From Halobacillus naozhouensis (GTDB lineage Bacteria; Bacillota; Bacilli; Bacillales; Halobacillaceae), in assembly GCF_029714185.1 (NCBI RefSeq), contig NZ_CP121671.1:3596001-3660000 (forward strand): a stretch of 64,000 nt of DNA, written 5' to 3'. The position numbers and the translations under genes were made by a program. This document shows positions 8,560-16,922 of the stretch, in pieces. Under the pieces are notes generated by a model that saw only the letters and a program-made list of their open reading frames with translations, ran no database searches and was not told where the DNA came from. How positions within the stretch are numbered: the first letter of the stretch is position 1; the number at the start of each line of letters is the position of its first letter.

Positions 8560-8934
8560 ATGTTTAAAACTGTCGCGACGACAGGAATAGCTTTAACTTT
8601 AGGTTTGGGAATTGCATCCGCTGGTACCGTCTCCGCAGCGGAAAGTGAAACAAATGTACAAGCCCAAACTGGTGTAAACACCGTTCTGCAGAGTGAAGAA
8701 GGTTCTTCTAGTATTGACCTCGATTCAGCACTAGGATTGGATGTAAGTCTTGAAGACGAAGACGATAGCAGTATCAACCTTGGGACAGGAGCTGGCCTTG
8801 ACTTAGAGCTAGACAGCATTCTAGGTGATGAAGAAGATGAAAATAATACAAACGTAGATGTTGAAACAGGTGTAGAGGGATCTGTTCAAAATAACAATGA
8901 ATCAGATGAAGGATTGTTAAGCGACATTCTATAA
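8560..8934 (+). CDS. Small secreted, highly acidic protein
   Basis: The 124-residue product has a signal peptide ending at about VSAAES (residue 27). The mature part is rich in D, E, S, N and L, with a recurring LGLD/LDSILGDE-like pattern (ALGLDVSLEDED, GAGLDLELDSILGDEED). No known domain is recognised. TAAGGAGGA lies nine bases before the ATG and a strong terminator follows, so it is a single-gene unit. The extreme acidity suits extracellular work at high salt; calcium binding is conceivable but unproven. Confidence 0.7.
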   Translation: MFKTVATTGIALTLGLGIASAGTVSAAESETNVQAQTGVNTVLQSEEGSSSIDLDSALGLDVSLEDEDDSSINLGTGAGLDLELDSILGDEEDENNTNVDVETGVEGSVQNNNESDEGLLSDIL

Positions 8935-8952
8935 TAACGGAAATAACTTCTT

Positions 8953-8992
8953 AAAGCTGCGCCACTCCCCTAACGGCGCAGCTTTATTTTTT
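8953..8992 (+). terminator. Terminator after the acidic secreted protein
   Basis: AAAGCTGCGCC and GGCGCAGCTTT form a perfect 11-base stem followed by ATTTTTT. Confidence 0.95.
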
Positions 8993-9213
8993 ATGTACGG
9001 GTCCGCTTTTTAGTATGAATCACCAGACCACATCATATCCCCGTATTAACTTTTTCTCTCCTCTACCAATGAGTTGTGATTTTGCCAATCAACCGTGGAA
9101 ACCCTCAATTGTAAGAAGCTGCTCAAATTGATAACTGATGCCTGCAAAATACTTATATTTAAAAAGGAATAGGCACATAGTATACATACATTAAAATTCT
9201 TGGAGGCGTATCA

Positions 9214-9909
9214 ATGGAACAAGACGAAAAGTTAAAAACGGCCGGCATTTCTATGGGGAGCGATATAAAAGTTCAAACCTTTGGCGGGGCTGAGAAAACA
9301 ACCAAAGACGTGATGAACATGGAAATAGTTAAAGAAATTATTAAAGATTGGAATGCGATGTCTAAAAACGCGGCGAACCATACAATCGACCAGTACGGCC
9401 CCCCAAATGAAGCCATTCAAAGTAGACTAATCTGGTATAACAATGGACCATGGAAACGAACGATCGTTTATCGTGATCAAATCCCGCATGATTTTCCGCA
9501 GCCCCATACCGATGTGATCGAGAACTATATTAATTATTCCGTACCCCCTGAAATGTTTAGTGAGCTTGCCAAATTTGATGGAAGTGTCATCATTGAACGA
9601 ACAAGAGGGGAAGCGTCATCTCGGTGTGATATGGAAGCGGCTAATATTCTTGCGCTTAACTTAATGAATGAGATCGTTACAGGTAAGCTGGATGCTGAAA
9701 AGGCTCGAGACGTCTATTGTGAAGTGACTTCGGCTTTTATGATGAATCAACCCGCTCCGTATGCAGAGAAACTTCAATTTGACGTTTCAAAAGACGAAAA
9801 ATTTGATACAGATAACGTTATGATTGCAGATGAAATGGTGAGACAAGCCTACGAAAAAGTTAAAGATATGGCTGAACGTTCCAATCACGAAAATAAGAAC
9901 TACCATTAA
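9214..9909 (+). CDS. Conserved soluble protein of unknown function
   Basis: This 231-residue cytoplasmic-looking protein has no signal or membrane segment. Its notable central block contains NGPWKRTIVYRD, DFPQPHTDVIENYINY and ASSRCDMEAANILALNLMN, the kind of invariant strings seen in a widely distributed uncharacterised family; that assignment is from memory. His, Asp and Cys residues in these motifs could be catalytic or metal-binding. TTGGAGG precedes the ATG and a strong hairpin follows the stop, so it is monocistronic. No function is proposed. Confidence 0.75.
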   Translation: MEQDEKLKTAGISMGSDIKVQTFGGAEKTTKDVMNMEIVKEIIKDWNAMSKNAANHTIDQYGPPNEAIQSRLIWYNNGPWKRTIVYRDQIPHDFPQPHTDVIENYINYSVPPEMFSELAKFDGSVIIERTRGEASSRCDMEAANILALNLMNEIVTGKLDAEKARDVYCEVTSAFMMNQPAPYAEKLQFDVSKDEKFDTDNVMIADEMVRQAYEKVKDMAERSNHENKNYH

Positions 9910-9932
9910 TCAAAACCATCTACCGCGATGAA

Positions 9933-9962
9933 AAAGGCTGACGATATTTCTCGTCAGCCTTT
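9933..9962 (+). terminator. Terminator after the conserved unknown gene
   Basis: AAAGGCTGACGA and TCGTCAGCCTTT form a perfect 12-base stem with a 6-base loop. The T run is short. Confidence 0.85.
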
Positions 9963-10022
9963 ACCATTCAGGAACCAGATTTCTGGGGGAAAAATTGGTC
10001 CTGATCCATAATTCCACTCAAA

Positions 10023-10142
10023 TTAATAACCACCGAAACCACCGCCGAAGCCGCCGCCAAAAGCGCTAGCTCCTACGATTATTAGTAGGATGAAAAGGAC
10101 TACAATCAAAGCAAATCCTCCACCTGCATTTCCATAACTCAT
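10023..10142 (-). CDS. YjcZ-family small sporulation protein
   Basis: This 39-residue protein reads MSYGNAGGGFALIVVLFILL followed by a second hydrophobic stretch and a Gly-rich tail (FGGGFGGGFGGY). That is the layout of the YjcZ/YhaL-like small hydrophobic proteins found in Bacillus, several of which are made during sporulation. AAGGGGGTGAG lies six bases before the ATG. It has a single membrane segment. It is downstream of, and separate from, the kduD-like gene, with palindrome copy B between them. No function beyond sporulation association is known to me. Confidence 0.85.
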   Translation of the reverse strand: MSYGNAGGGFALIVVLFILLIIVGASAFGGGFGGGFGGY

Positions 10143-10253
10143 TATCTCACCCCCTTTTTAACTACAATATGCCAGGGGATCCATAGTGGGTGGACAATAA
10201 GCCACCCTTTACCAGAAATAGGTTTCCGTGCAGGGATAAATTGGAATAAATAA

Positions 10254-10292
10254 CCACCTCAGGTCATCCAGTTTCTGGATGACCTGAGGTGG
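10254..10292. repeat. Dispersed palindromic hairpin, copy B
   Basis: 18-base perfect arms (CCACCTCAGGTCATCCAG) flank the loop TTT, followed by AATTTTTT. It lies 48 bases past the stop of the leftward kduD-like gene, in the terminator position. Confidence 0.9.
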
Positions 10293-10340
10293 AATTTTTT
10301 AGAAAAGCAATAGGATATGTAAATGCACGCCGGCCTGTCC

Positions 10341-11099
10341 TTATCTTCCCATCCAGCCTCCGTCTACTACTAGAACCTCTCCATGAATATAGTCTGCTGC
10401 CCTAGTTGCCAAAAAGACGATAGCCCCTGCTAAATCCTCAGGGTTTCCCCAGCGGCCAGCAGGGATTCGATCTAAAATTTCTTTACTCCTTTTTTCATCT
10501 GCAATGAGGGCCTCGTTCATTTCTGTAGCAATGTATCCCGGTGCCACTGCATTCACATTAACGCCTTTGCTTGCCCATTCATTGGAGAGAGACTTCGTAA
10601 ACATAGCAACAGCCCCTTTACTGGCTGCATACGCAGGTACTCTCAGTCCACCCTGGAATGACAGGAGTGAAGCTAGATTAATAATTTTCCCATAACCACG
10701 TTCCAGCATACGCTTTCCAAATGCCTGGCAGAGAAAAAAGACAGCTTTCGCATTGACATCTTGAACAAAATCCCAATCTTCTTCGCTGAAATCAACGGCA
10801 TCTGCCCTTCTCTGAACCCCTGCGTTATTAACTAAGATGTCAATTTTGCCACACAGGTCCAGTGATTTAGAAACTAAGTCATTGATCTGATCGAGTTGTG
10901 ATAAATCGTGTTGAATTACTTCACAGCGTTTTCCTTTTTGTTCAATTTCCTCAATAAGTTCGTCGGGTGCCCCAGAGCGGCTGACAATTAAGATGTCGGC
11001 TCCTGCTTCGGCCAGACCTAAAGAAACAGCTTTCCCTACACCTTTATTGCCCCCGGTTACTAAGGCTGTCTTTCCTTGTAAATCAAAGTAATTGTTCAT
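10341..11099 (-). CDS. kduD: Short-chain dehydrogenase, KduD-like (2-dehydro-3-deoxygluconate dehydrogenase family)
   Basis: This is a classical 252-residue SDR: cofactor motif TGGNKGVG (about 16-23), NNAG at about 90, the catalytic Ser in NLASLLSFQGG and YAASK at about 157-161, ending in VDGGW. The stretches LSFQGGLRVPAY and EILDRIPAGRWG are characteristic of KduD/2-deoxy-D-gluconate 3-dehydrogenases, which act in uronate (pectin) breakdown. No other kdu gene is nearby, so the substrate may differ. AAGGAGG lies before the ATG. Palindrome copies flank it on both sides (C upstream, B downstream). Confidence 0.8.
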   Translation of the reverse strand: MNNYFDLQGKTALVTGGNKGVGKAVSLGLAEAGADILIVSRSGAPDELIEEIEQKGKRCEVIQHDLSQLDQINDLVSKSLDLCGKIDILVNNAGVQRRADAVDFSEEDWDFVQDVNAKAVFFLCQAFGKRMLERGYGKIINLASLLSFQGGLRVPAYAASKGAVAMFTKSLSNEWASKGVNVNAVAPGYIATEMNEALIADEKRSKEILDRIPAGRWGNPEDLAGAIVFLATRAADYIHGEVLVVDGGWMGR

Positions 11100-11267
11100 A
11101 GGACCTCCTTAACTGTCTACTTAATGGCATGCTTTACGTCTGTTTGTTCTAAGGTAGCTAATCCAGCTGATCAGCATGAAAATTGTTCTAGTTTCTACAA
11201 GTACACCAGAAAAGTCCATAACGGTCAATCTTCTAATGATCCAAAGAAAAGATCTAAAAAATAACAT

Positions 11268-11318
11268 AAAATGCCACCTCAGGTCATCCAGTTTCTGGAT
11301 GACCTGAGGTGGCATTTT
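11268..11318. repeat. Dispersed palindromic hairpin, copy C
   Basis: Perfect 24-base arms flank the loop TTT. The outer part AAAATGCC pairs with GGCATTTT and is specific to this copy. It lies 14 bases after the sortase stop and is followed on the plus side by TTTT. Confidence 0.9.
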
Positions 11319-11332
11319 TTTACTATTTCCGA

Positions 11333-12337
11333 TTAGGTGATGGAATAGGTGGATTTATCGGCCTTGGCGGGTTCGGATGGCTCTGATTCCGTTCCGTCCA
11401 GGTAGACAGTGGTGACATGATACGTATATTTCGATGCTTCAGGATCGGTGTATGTTTTGCGTTCGTGTTCAGAAATGCTGGCTACTTTTTTGAAGTTCTC
11501 GCCATCTTCACTGCGATAAACACGATAGCCTGCCACTCCATCTACACGGACTGCGTGCCATGTTACGAAGGTTCCGTTCACTTCCACATGGGATGGTGCT
11601 TTAATCTCGTAATCTGCCTCTTCTTTTGGCTTTTCCTCGCCATCATCCAAGGAAGATTTCAGTTCGGTGTACACCACCAAACGTTCTTCATGGGTGCCTT
11701 TGTCATGGTTAAAGTTCCCTGTGCACGTAATCAAATTGAGCCTTTTTTTATCGGTTTTACCGAAAACTTTTTCAATCGGTGCATCGTTACGCGGGTAACT
11801 TTCGAGCTTCTGGACGACGAACGTAAGCTCTTTGCCTTCTTCATTGGTGACAATGATTTCATCACCTTTTTGTAAATCGTCCAGATAGAAGAAGACGGCT
11901 GGACCAGACTGGTTATCGACGTGCCCGGCCATGACAGCGTTCCCGGTATTGCCCGGTTTCGTGCCTGGCTCAAACCATCCGACCGTTTTATCATCTTTCG
12001 GCACACCCATTTGTCCGCTTTCCAGGACGCCTACTTTGCTTACAGGCGCATCGATGTCGAGACTGGGAATCTTCAAATTGGTTGGAATGATTCCGCTGCT
12101 CATGTCCGGTTTATCGGTTTCGAAATCGACCTCTTTGATGTCCCCTGATTGATCAACAAGAGTAAACTCTTCCGATTTCAGGGAGAGATCAGATGCTTCC
12201 TGCTTATTATTTTCTGACGTTTCTGTTTCGACTGTCGGATCATAAGGGGAGGTAAAGTTCGCCCACACGTTTGAATTATACCCCGCCAGCAACAGGGCCC
12301 CTAAGCCTACAATAGTAAAATACGTTCTCCACTTCAT
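11333..12337 (-). CDS. Class F sortase with C-terminal fibronectin type III domain
   Basis: This 334-residue protein has an N-terminal membrane anchor (about 6-25), an acidic linker, then the sortase barrel (about 85-225). The catalytic residues are visible: His in MAGHVDN, Cys in LITCTGNF, Arg in EERLVVY. The arrangement matches class F transpeptidases. A C-terminal fibronectin III-like domain (about 245-335) is an unusual addition. The ATG at 12337 follows AAAGGTG at good spacing; two earlier in-frame starts are too close to it. The gene just upstream encodes a protein ending in MPKTG, the likely substrate. Confidence 0.88.
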   Translation of the reverse strand: MKWRTYFTIVGLGALLLAGYNSNVWANFTSPYDPTVETETSENNKQEASDLSLKSEEFTLVDQSGDIKEVDFETDKPDMSSGIIPTNLKIPSLDIDAPVSKVGVLESGQMGVPKDDKTVGWFEPGTKPGNTGNAVMAGHVDNQSGPAVFFYLDDLQKGDEIIVTNEEGKELTFVVQKLESYPRNDAPIEKVFGKTDKKRLNLITCTGNFNHDKGTHEERLVVYTELKSSLDDGEEKPKEEADYEIKAPSHVEVNGTFVTWHAVRVDGVAGYRVYRSEDGENFKKVASISEHERKTYTDPEASKYTYHVTTVYLDGTESEPSEPAKADKSTYSIT

Positions 12338-12369
12338 ACCCATCACCTTTTTTGATTTATTTATTAAAC

Positions 12370-12412
12370 AAAAGCGCAGGGCGCTCTTTCCTTGCGCCGC
12401 GCTGCTTTTTTA
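12370..12412 (-). terminator. Hairpin between the MPKTG protein and sortase genes
   Basis: Imperfect arms AAGCGCAGGGCGC and GCGCCGCGCTGCTT are followed on the minus strand by TTTTGTTT. Two more imperfect hairpins occupy 12532-12612. Together they suggest the surface protein and sortase are mostly transcribed separately. Confidence 0.45.
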
Positions 12413-12636
12413 TAAAAAGAGAGAGGGTTTCCCCTCCCCTCTAGCTTATCATTTTCCGGCTCGTATCCTTCGCATATGACCTTGAGAGGGTTTTCTAAGG
12501 AACTCGCCGTTTTTTATAAAAATTAAGTGAAGGACAGTCGCATTCACCTTGATCCGAAGATGAGGTAAATGCGGGTGTCCTTTAGGCTCCCCAGAGGCTG
12601 GACCCCCTGGGGAGCGACCTTGCGCAGCTTACTTGT

Positions 12637-13974
12637 TTATTGCTGTGCTCTTTTTCTCATCATGAAGCCGCCTGAGATCAAGACAAATGCTCCAAATGCT
12701 GCCCATGTCCAAAGACTGCTTGTGGCTGTACCGCCCATACCGGTCTTCGGCATGTCAGATGGCATTTGCTCAGCAGAGAATTTATCAGGCATTTGTTTTA
12801 CAATCGCATCACTTAATGTTTCACCAACGCCGAACATGAAGCCATATCCGTCACGGAAAGACTCATATGTTGCCTGATAATCGCCGGCTACATAGTGATC
12901 AAACGTTTGGATGACATCTTCTTCGTGTGCCCAAAGTGCATTCGTTGCGGCATCAGCTGGCAAGTTTCCGCCCGTTGCTTTTCCTAGGAATTGACCTAGC
13001 GTTTCAGCAAATTTCTGCAGGCTTTGCTCGGCTTCCATGCGAGCTTTTTCGTCATTTTCCAGTGTTGCGGTTACCAGTTGACCTTGTGCTTGGATGTGGT
13101 TTTTCTGCCAAATTTTTTGAAACTGTGTGGCCGCTTCCGCACCATAAATAGATTCGATAGCTTTAGTGAAATCCTGAGTATTCATGTTTTCTGCCCATGT
13201 TATAAAATCATAATCTTCAGCCTGGTTATAGCCTTTTTGCATCCCCAGAACAGCTAGAGCGAAGTGCTCGGCAGCCAGACTGTTCAATTGGGAGCGCAAG
13301 TCAGCGGCTGGTGTTACGGCCTCTGTGCCTTCAAATTTCTCAGGCATTTGCGTTACAATCGCGCTAGATAGTGCTTTACTGATCGCAAACATACGGTCGA
13401 AGCCTTCACGGAACGCCTCATATGCTTTTTTGTATTCTCCAGCTGCATAATAATCAAATACGTTAATCACATCTTGTTCGTGAGCTGCTAACACTTTTGC
13501 CGCTGCTTCTTTAGACAGGTTGCCTTCTGTTGCTTTGGCAAGGAAAGAACTGAATTTATCTACGAATTCGTCAACTTCTGCTTCAGCTGCTTGACGAGCT
13601 TCCTTGTCATTGTTCACCTTTGCTTCAACAAAATCAGGTGTGTAATCGTTATGTCCAAGAAAAATATCTTCAAACTGTGCGGCTGCTTTTTCACCATAAA
13701 CCGAAGCAATTACCGGTGTCATATCTTTCGCGTTCTGATCAAGAGCTTTATACACTTCATCAGCGTCTTCTGCATTGTTGTAATCCTTAATCATAGCGGT
13801 TGTCGCTAACACAAAGTGTTCAGACAGCAATTGATCCAGACCCGCTCGCAGATCAGCGGCTGGTGTCTTGGATGTCGGTTTCTCATGCGTTTCTCCATTG
13901 TGTGCCATCGCAAGGGATGGAATAAGTAGCATGATCGCCATAAACATTACGACTGCTTTTTTCAATGTTTTCAA
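12637..13974 (-). CDS. Sortase-anchored surface protein with duplicated helical His domain
   Basis: This is a 445-residue protein using a TTG start (AAAGGAG ten bases upstream; a GTG three codons earlier overlaps that site). A signal peptide ends near AMA-HNG. Two homologous ~180-residue helical modules follow (about 38-214 and 221-401). Each carries three histidines at the same spacing: H53, H108, H165 and H237, H293, H350, in the motifs EHF, GHN/NHI and AHE-DV. The C-terminus has MPKTG (408-412), a hydrophobic segment and RKRAQQ, a sortase sorting signal. The His pattern suggests metal binding, which is inference. It probably pairs with the downstream sortase. Confidence 0.85.
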   Translation of the reverse strand: MKTLKKAVVMFMAIMLLIPSLAMAHNGETHEKPTSKTPAADLRAGLDQLLSEHFVLATTAMIKDYNNAEDADEVYKALDQNAKDMTPVIASVYGEKAAAQFEDIFLGHNDYTPDFVEAKVNNDKEARQAAEAEVDEFVDKFSSFLAKATEGNLSKEAAAKVLAAHEQDVINVFDYYAAGEYKKAYEAFREGFDRMFAISKALSSAIVTQMPEKFEGTEAVTPAADLRSQLNSLAAEHFALAVLGMQKGYNQAEDYDFITWAENMNTQDFTKAIESIYGAEAATQFQKIWQKNHIQAQGQLVTATLENDEKARMEAEQSLQKFAETLGQFLGKATGGNLPADAATNALWAHEEDVIQTFDHYVAGDYQATYESFRDGYGFMFGVGETLSDAIVKQMPDKFSAEQMPSDMPKTGMGGTATSSLWTWAAFGAFVLISGGFMMRKRAQQ

Positions 13975-14179
13975 GTGATTCACTCTCCTTTAAGTATTGG
14001 CTGTCCTGTTTTTCTTACTAAGCTATCGTCAATGGATCAAAATTGGATCACTTTTTTTATATATTTTTTTAGATTTTTTGCGGATTTTTTGAAAAATGTT
14101 GTCGTGGTGGGGGTGGGAAGGTGACATTTGCTAGATATTTTAAACATAGGAGGAAGTAGATCTTGGAGTCATGCAGAGT

Positions 14180-14296
14180 TAGGGATCAATCTTTGGGCGT
14201 TAAAGGACAATCTTTTTAGTTAGAGAACAATCATGCTGAGATCGGGAACAACATTGACCGTAAAGAAAGAATCTTTTTTCGATTCGGAACAATAAC
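14180..14296. repeat. Degenerate ~21-bp tandem array, locus 2
   Basis: About five units of 20-23 bases begin GGAACAATC or a near variant (GGATCAATC, GGACAATC, GAACAATC, GGAACAAC, GAAAGAATC). It lies in the 521-base gap between divergent genes. The rest of the gap is T-rich with a broken palindrome copy and no convincing ORF. Confidence 0.6.
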
Positions 14297-14325
14297 AAGT
14301 CTCCCCCTTGCAATGGAAATAATCA

Positions 14326-14391
14326 CCACCTCAGGTCATCCAGATTAAGGAAAACTATCGATGTGTTAAAAATCGATTAGGAAATGACCTG
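14326..14391. repeat. Split or decayed palindrome, copy D
   Basis: The left arm CCACCTCAGGTCATCCAG is intact at 14326-14343. Only ATGACCTG (14384-14391) remains of a right arm, about 40 bases away. It is the only copy located upstream of both neighbouring genes rather than at a gene end. Confidence 0.7.
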
Positions 14392-14495
14392 GTTTATAAG
14401 ATGCTCAGCCCGTTAGAATCCTATCAATAAATGATGAAATATCGTATAATCTACCAATAACCAACACAGTTACAGTACAAAGGAATGAAATATAT

Positions 14496-15248
14496 ATGAC
14501 GATTCTCTCATTCATAGCCATATTAGCTGCAGGAATTGCAGTAGGATTTATCAACGTCATGGCCGGAGGCGGTTCACTACTGACCCTGCCGCTATTGATC
14601 TTCTTTGGGCTTCCATCCTCCGTAGCAAACGGTACTAACCGGATTGCCCTGATGGCGCAGAATCTTGTTGCCATCACCTCTTTTCGAAAAAGCGGATACT
14701 TTGATTGGAAACTGGGATTGCGGCTGGCGATTCCCGCCTTCCTTGGGTCGATCGTTGGAGCAAGATTCGCCATCTCCCTTCCCGACGAACTCTTCAACCG
14801 CATCCTATCCATTGTGATGTTGCTCGTCTTAGCCATCATCGTTTGGAAACCGCATAAAAAACTATCCCAAACGGCGGAACAAGACACTGTTGGAAAAAAG
14901 ATCGGTCTCATCCTGATGTTCTTTCTCGTCGGCGTCTATGGCGGATTCATCCAGGCAGGAGTCGGATTTATCATCATTGCTGCCCTGACCTTAATGTCCG
15001 GGCTGTCCCTTGTGAAAATCAACAGCTTAAAAGCATTTATCGTTGCGGTCTATACAGTTTCAGCACTTGTCGTCTTCATCCTCAACGACCAAATTCACTG
15101 GGGATACGGATTAACGTTGGCACTGGGCACAAGTATCGGGGCATTTCTCGGCAGCCGGTTTGCGGTAAAACGAGGAGAGAAATGGGTGCAGCGAATCTTA
15201 GTAGCCGCTGTACTCTTAATGGCCATCAGACTCTTTTTCTTTACTTGA
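14496..15248 (+). CDS. TauE/SafE-type (TSUP) anion permease
   Basis: This 250-residue integral membrane protein has two related halves, each starting with a Gly-rich signature: AGGGSLLTLPLLIFFG with NGTNRIALMAQN (about 25-60), and GGFIQAGVGFIII (about 148-160). The family exports or imports sulfite, sulfoacetate and similar anions. About eight membrane segments are present. The ribosome site (AAAGGAA) is rather far from the ATG. It stands alone, convergent with the DUF3231 gene, with palindrome copy E in the 82-base gap. The substrate is not deducible. Confidence 0.85.
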   Translation: MTILSFIAILAAGIAVGFINVMAGGGSLLTLPLLIFFGLPSSVANGTNRIALMAQNLVAITSFRKSGYFDWKLGLRLAIPAFLGSIVGARFAISLPDELFNRILSIVMLLVLAIIVWKPHKKLSQTAEQDTVGKKIGLILMFFLVGVYGGFIQAGVGFIIIAALTLMSGLSLVKINSLKAFIVAVYTVSALVVFILNDQIHWGYGLTLALGTSIGAFLGSRFAVKRGEKWVQRILVAAVLLMAIRLFFFT

Positions 15249-15260
15249 TATGGACATGGA

Positions 15261-15315
15261 AATAAACCCCACCTCAGGTCATCCAGAATTTGGATGACCT
15301 GAGGTGGGGTTTATT
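15261..15315. repeat. Dispersed palindromic hairpin, copy E
   Basis: Two perfect 25-base arms flank a 5-base loop. The outer arm AATAAACCCC pairs with GGGGTTTATT. It sits between two convergent genes, where it could terminate both. Confidence 0.92.
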
Positions 15316-15330
15316 GGCAATTATTATTCT

Positions 15331-16341
15331 TTATTTTTTTCTAGCTAAATTTTCACGGTCATCCGTCAATGGAGGCTGCTCCAGCCACCCGTTTTTGATC
15401 AGAAGATTGCAGCCATCCTCAGCATACAGCCCAATCTGTCCAATAAGACGTGCGTACTGTACTGCCAAGTCCCGCCTTTGAACAACAGATAAGGCAGCTC
15501 CGTAAAACCCGGCAGCTGTGGAAACTAGTGAAACAACATGGAATAGCATCAATTTATTCGAAAAAGGAGCAGTCGTGGAATTGGTGATTTCAGACTCCCA
15601 CTTCCTAGGAGCAGGCAGATTCTCTTTAGACAAGATAGAATCCAGAATTTCCACTTGTTGTTGACAGAGTTTTTCACCTCTTTGAAAAAATTTACGAAGT
15701 TCTTTTGATGAGGTCACCTGGCTGAAACCAACTTCCAACACAATTTTCACCATAAGTTTTTGTGCATTAAAAAAGAGCCCATCGATCTCTATGGCGTTAA
15801 GAGGACGTTGTTTGCCAACCCATCCATTTAAATAATTTTGATTGTTAACAAATTCGATATGGCTCGGCGCGTTAAGGTTTGGAGGTCTGCTGAAAATCCC
15901 CTTTTGCACCATAACTTCTACAATTTTATCGTATAGTTTCATCGCTTCTTCATTACATTGAATAAAATAGCTTCTTTGGTCGGCGCGTACAGAAGTACCT
16001 GTGGCAGCAGCATAACCTGTTAAACCGTGCAATGTCATAATGTACATATAGTATAAAGTGAGGTGATCTGAGAATAACGGAGGGGCCTCACGGTTTACAT
16101 CTTTTTCTGAAAATCCTTTTGGAACAGGATAAGAAGCTTGTCTTAAAAATTTTGTGATTTTCTCAACATGTGATTTTGATAATCCTCCAGCATACTCCAA
16201 AATTTCTCGTACATCTTGATCTTCTACTTTTTCTAAAAAATAACTTATAACAAGGAAGGACATGCTGTCATTCTGATATTGTGTCCAAAGATTGGCCAAT
16301 TCTGAAGCATTTAAACGAACATGATCATGCGTGCTTTCCAT
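15331..16341 (-). CDS. DUF3231 protein (duplicated four-helix domain)
   Basis: This 336-residue protein is made of two DUF3231 repeats (about 10-170 and 185-330). Both contain the ferritin-like helical pattern, for example SKSHVEKITKFL in repeat 1 and CQQQVEILDSIL in repeat 2. The family is frequent in spore-forming Bacillaceae, often in several copies; its role is unknown. No signal peptide is present. The ATG at 16341 is preceded by GGGGGA. It is convergent with the TSUP permease and divergent from padR. Confidence 0.85.
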   Translation of the reverse strand: MESTHDHVRLNASELANLWTQYQNDSMSFLVISYFLEKVEDQDVREILEYAGGLSKSHVEKITKFLRQASYPVPKGFSEKDVNREAPPLFSDHLTLYYMYIMTLHGLTGYAAATGTSVRADQRSYFIQCNEEAMKLYDKIVEVMVQKGIFSRPPNLNAPSHIEFVNNQNYLNGWVGKQRPLNAIEIDGLFFNAQKLMVKIVLEVGFSQVTSSKELRKFFQRGEKLCQQQVEILDSILSKENLPAPRKWESEITNSTTAPFSNKLMLFHVVSLVSTAAGFYGAALSVVQRRDLAVQYARLIGQIGLYAEDGCNLLIKNGWLEQPPLTDDRENLARKK

Positions 16342-16515
16342 CAATAGTCCCCCGATTCTAGATCCATTATTAGATAGTTTATTGTTTCACCTAATGGAAA
16401 GAATATTCTCGCTGATCGGGCAATTAATGAGAACGAAGGAATTCCGGCTGGTGGAATGGGACAGCAAATAAAATGCCCTACCCACAACCCGCGGCCGGAA
16501 CGTCTGATAAAAAGC

Positions 16516-16544
16516 TTGCATTTATAAGAAATAAATTATACAAT
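16516..16544 (+). promoter_or_regulatory. Sigma-A-like promoter of padR-chrA
   Basis: TTGCAT (16516-16521), a 17-base spacer and TACAAT (16539-16544) lie 55 bases upstream of the padR start. Confidence 0.5.
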
Positions 16545-16550
16545 CATTAT

Positions 16551-16572
16551 CGAAAATCGATATCGGATTTCG
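16551..16572. promoter_or_regulatory. Palindromic candidate operator at the padR-chrA start site
   Basis: CGAAAATCGAT/ATCGGATTTCG is a 22-base dyad with two mismatches lying 7 bases past the -10, over the expected transcription start. It is a plausible site for autorepression by the PadR protein, although it is not the ATGT-N8-ACAT form reported for other PadR proteins. Confidence 0.4.
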
Positions 16573-16598
16573 TTATCAACCTCGAAAGGAGAGATTAT

Positions 16599-16904
16599 TT
16601 GGATAATAAAGTATTGCGTAAATTATTTCTCGGATTTATTCACATTCATATTCTACATCATGCCAAGGAAGAGGCGATTTACGGTTCCTGGATGCTGGAA
16701 GAGTTGCGTGAACATGGCTATGAAATGAGCGCCGGAACGTTATATCCGATCCTTCACAATATGGAAATCGATCAGCTGCTGGATAGAGAAGAAGTCAACG
16801 TAAATGGGAAAATCAGAAAATATTACCGGATCACAGACAAGGGAGAAACTGTGCTTCAGGAAGCCCGAGAAAAGGCTTATGAACTTTTCAAGGAAATTAA
16901 GTAG
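16599..16904 (+). CDS. PadR-family transcriptional regulator
   Basis: This is a 101-residue protein if the TTG at 16599 is used; AAAGGAGAG lies seven bases upstream, and the longer frame from 16473 has no site. It is a winged-helix repressor with the PadR hallmark YGSWMLEELREHGYEMSAGT (about residues 25-44), then LYPILHNME and the wing GKIRKYYRIT. It ends 18 bases before chrA, so the two genes form an operon. PadR-type regulators paired with ChrA transporters occur in other Bacillaceae. Chromate response is inferred from the neighbour. Confidence 0.88.
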   Translation: MDNKVLRKLFLGFIHIHILHHAKEEAIYGSWMLEELREHGYEMSAGTLYPILHNMEIDQLLDREEVNVNGKIRKYYRITDKGETVLQEAREKAYELFKEIK

Positions 16905-16922
16905 ACAAAACGGGGTGAGGAT

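Noticed and set aside
14405..14911. 168-codon open frame on the minus strand
   Set aside because: It overlaps the TSUP permease, whose membrane motifs are clear; the antisense product has no recognisable features.
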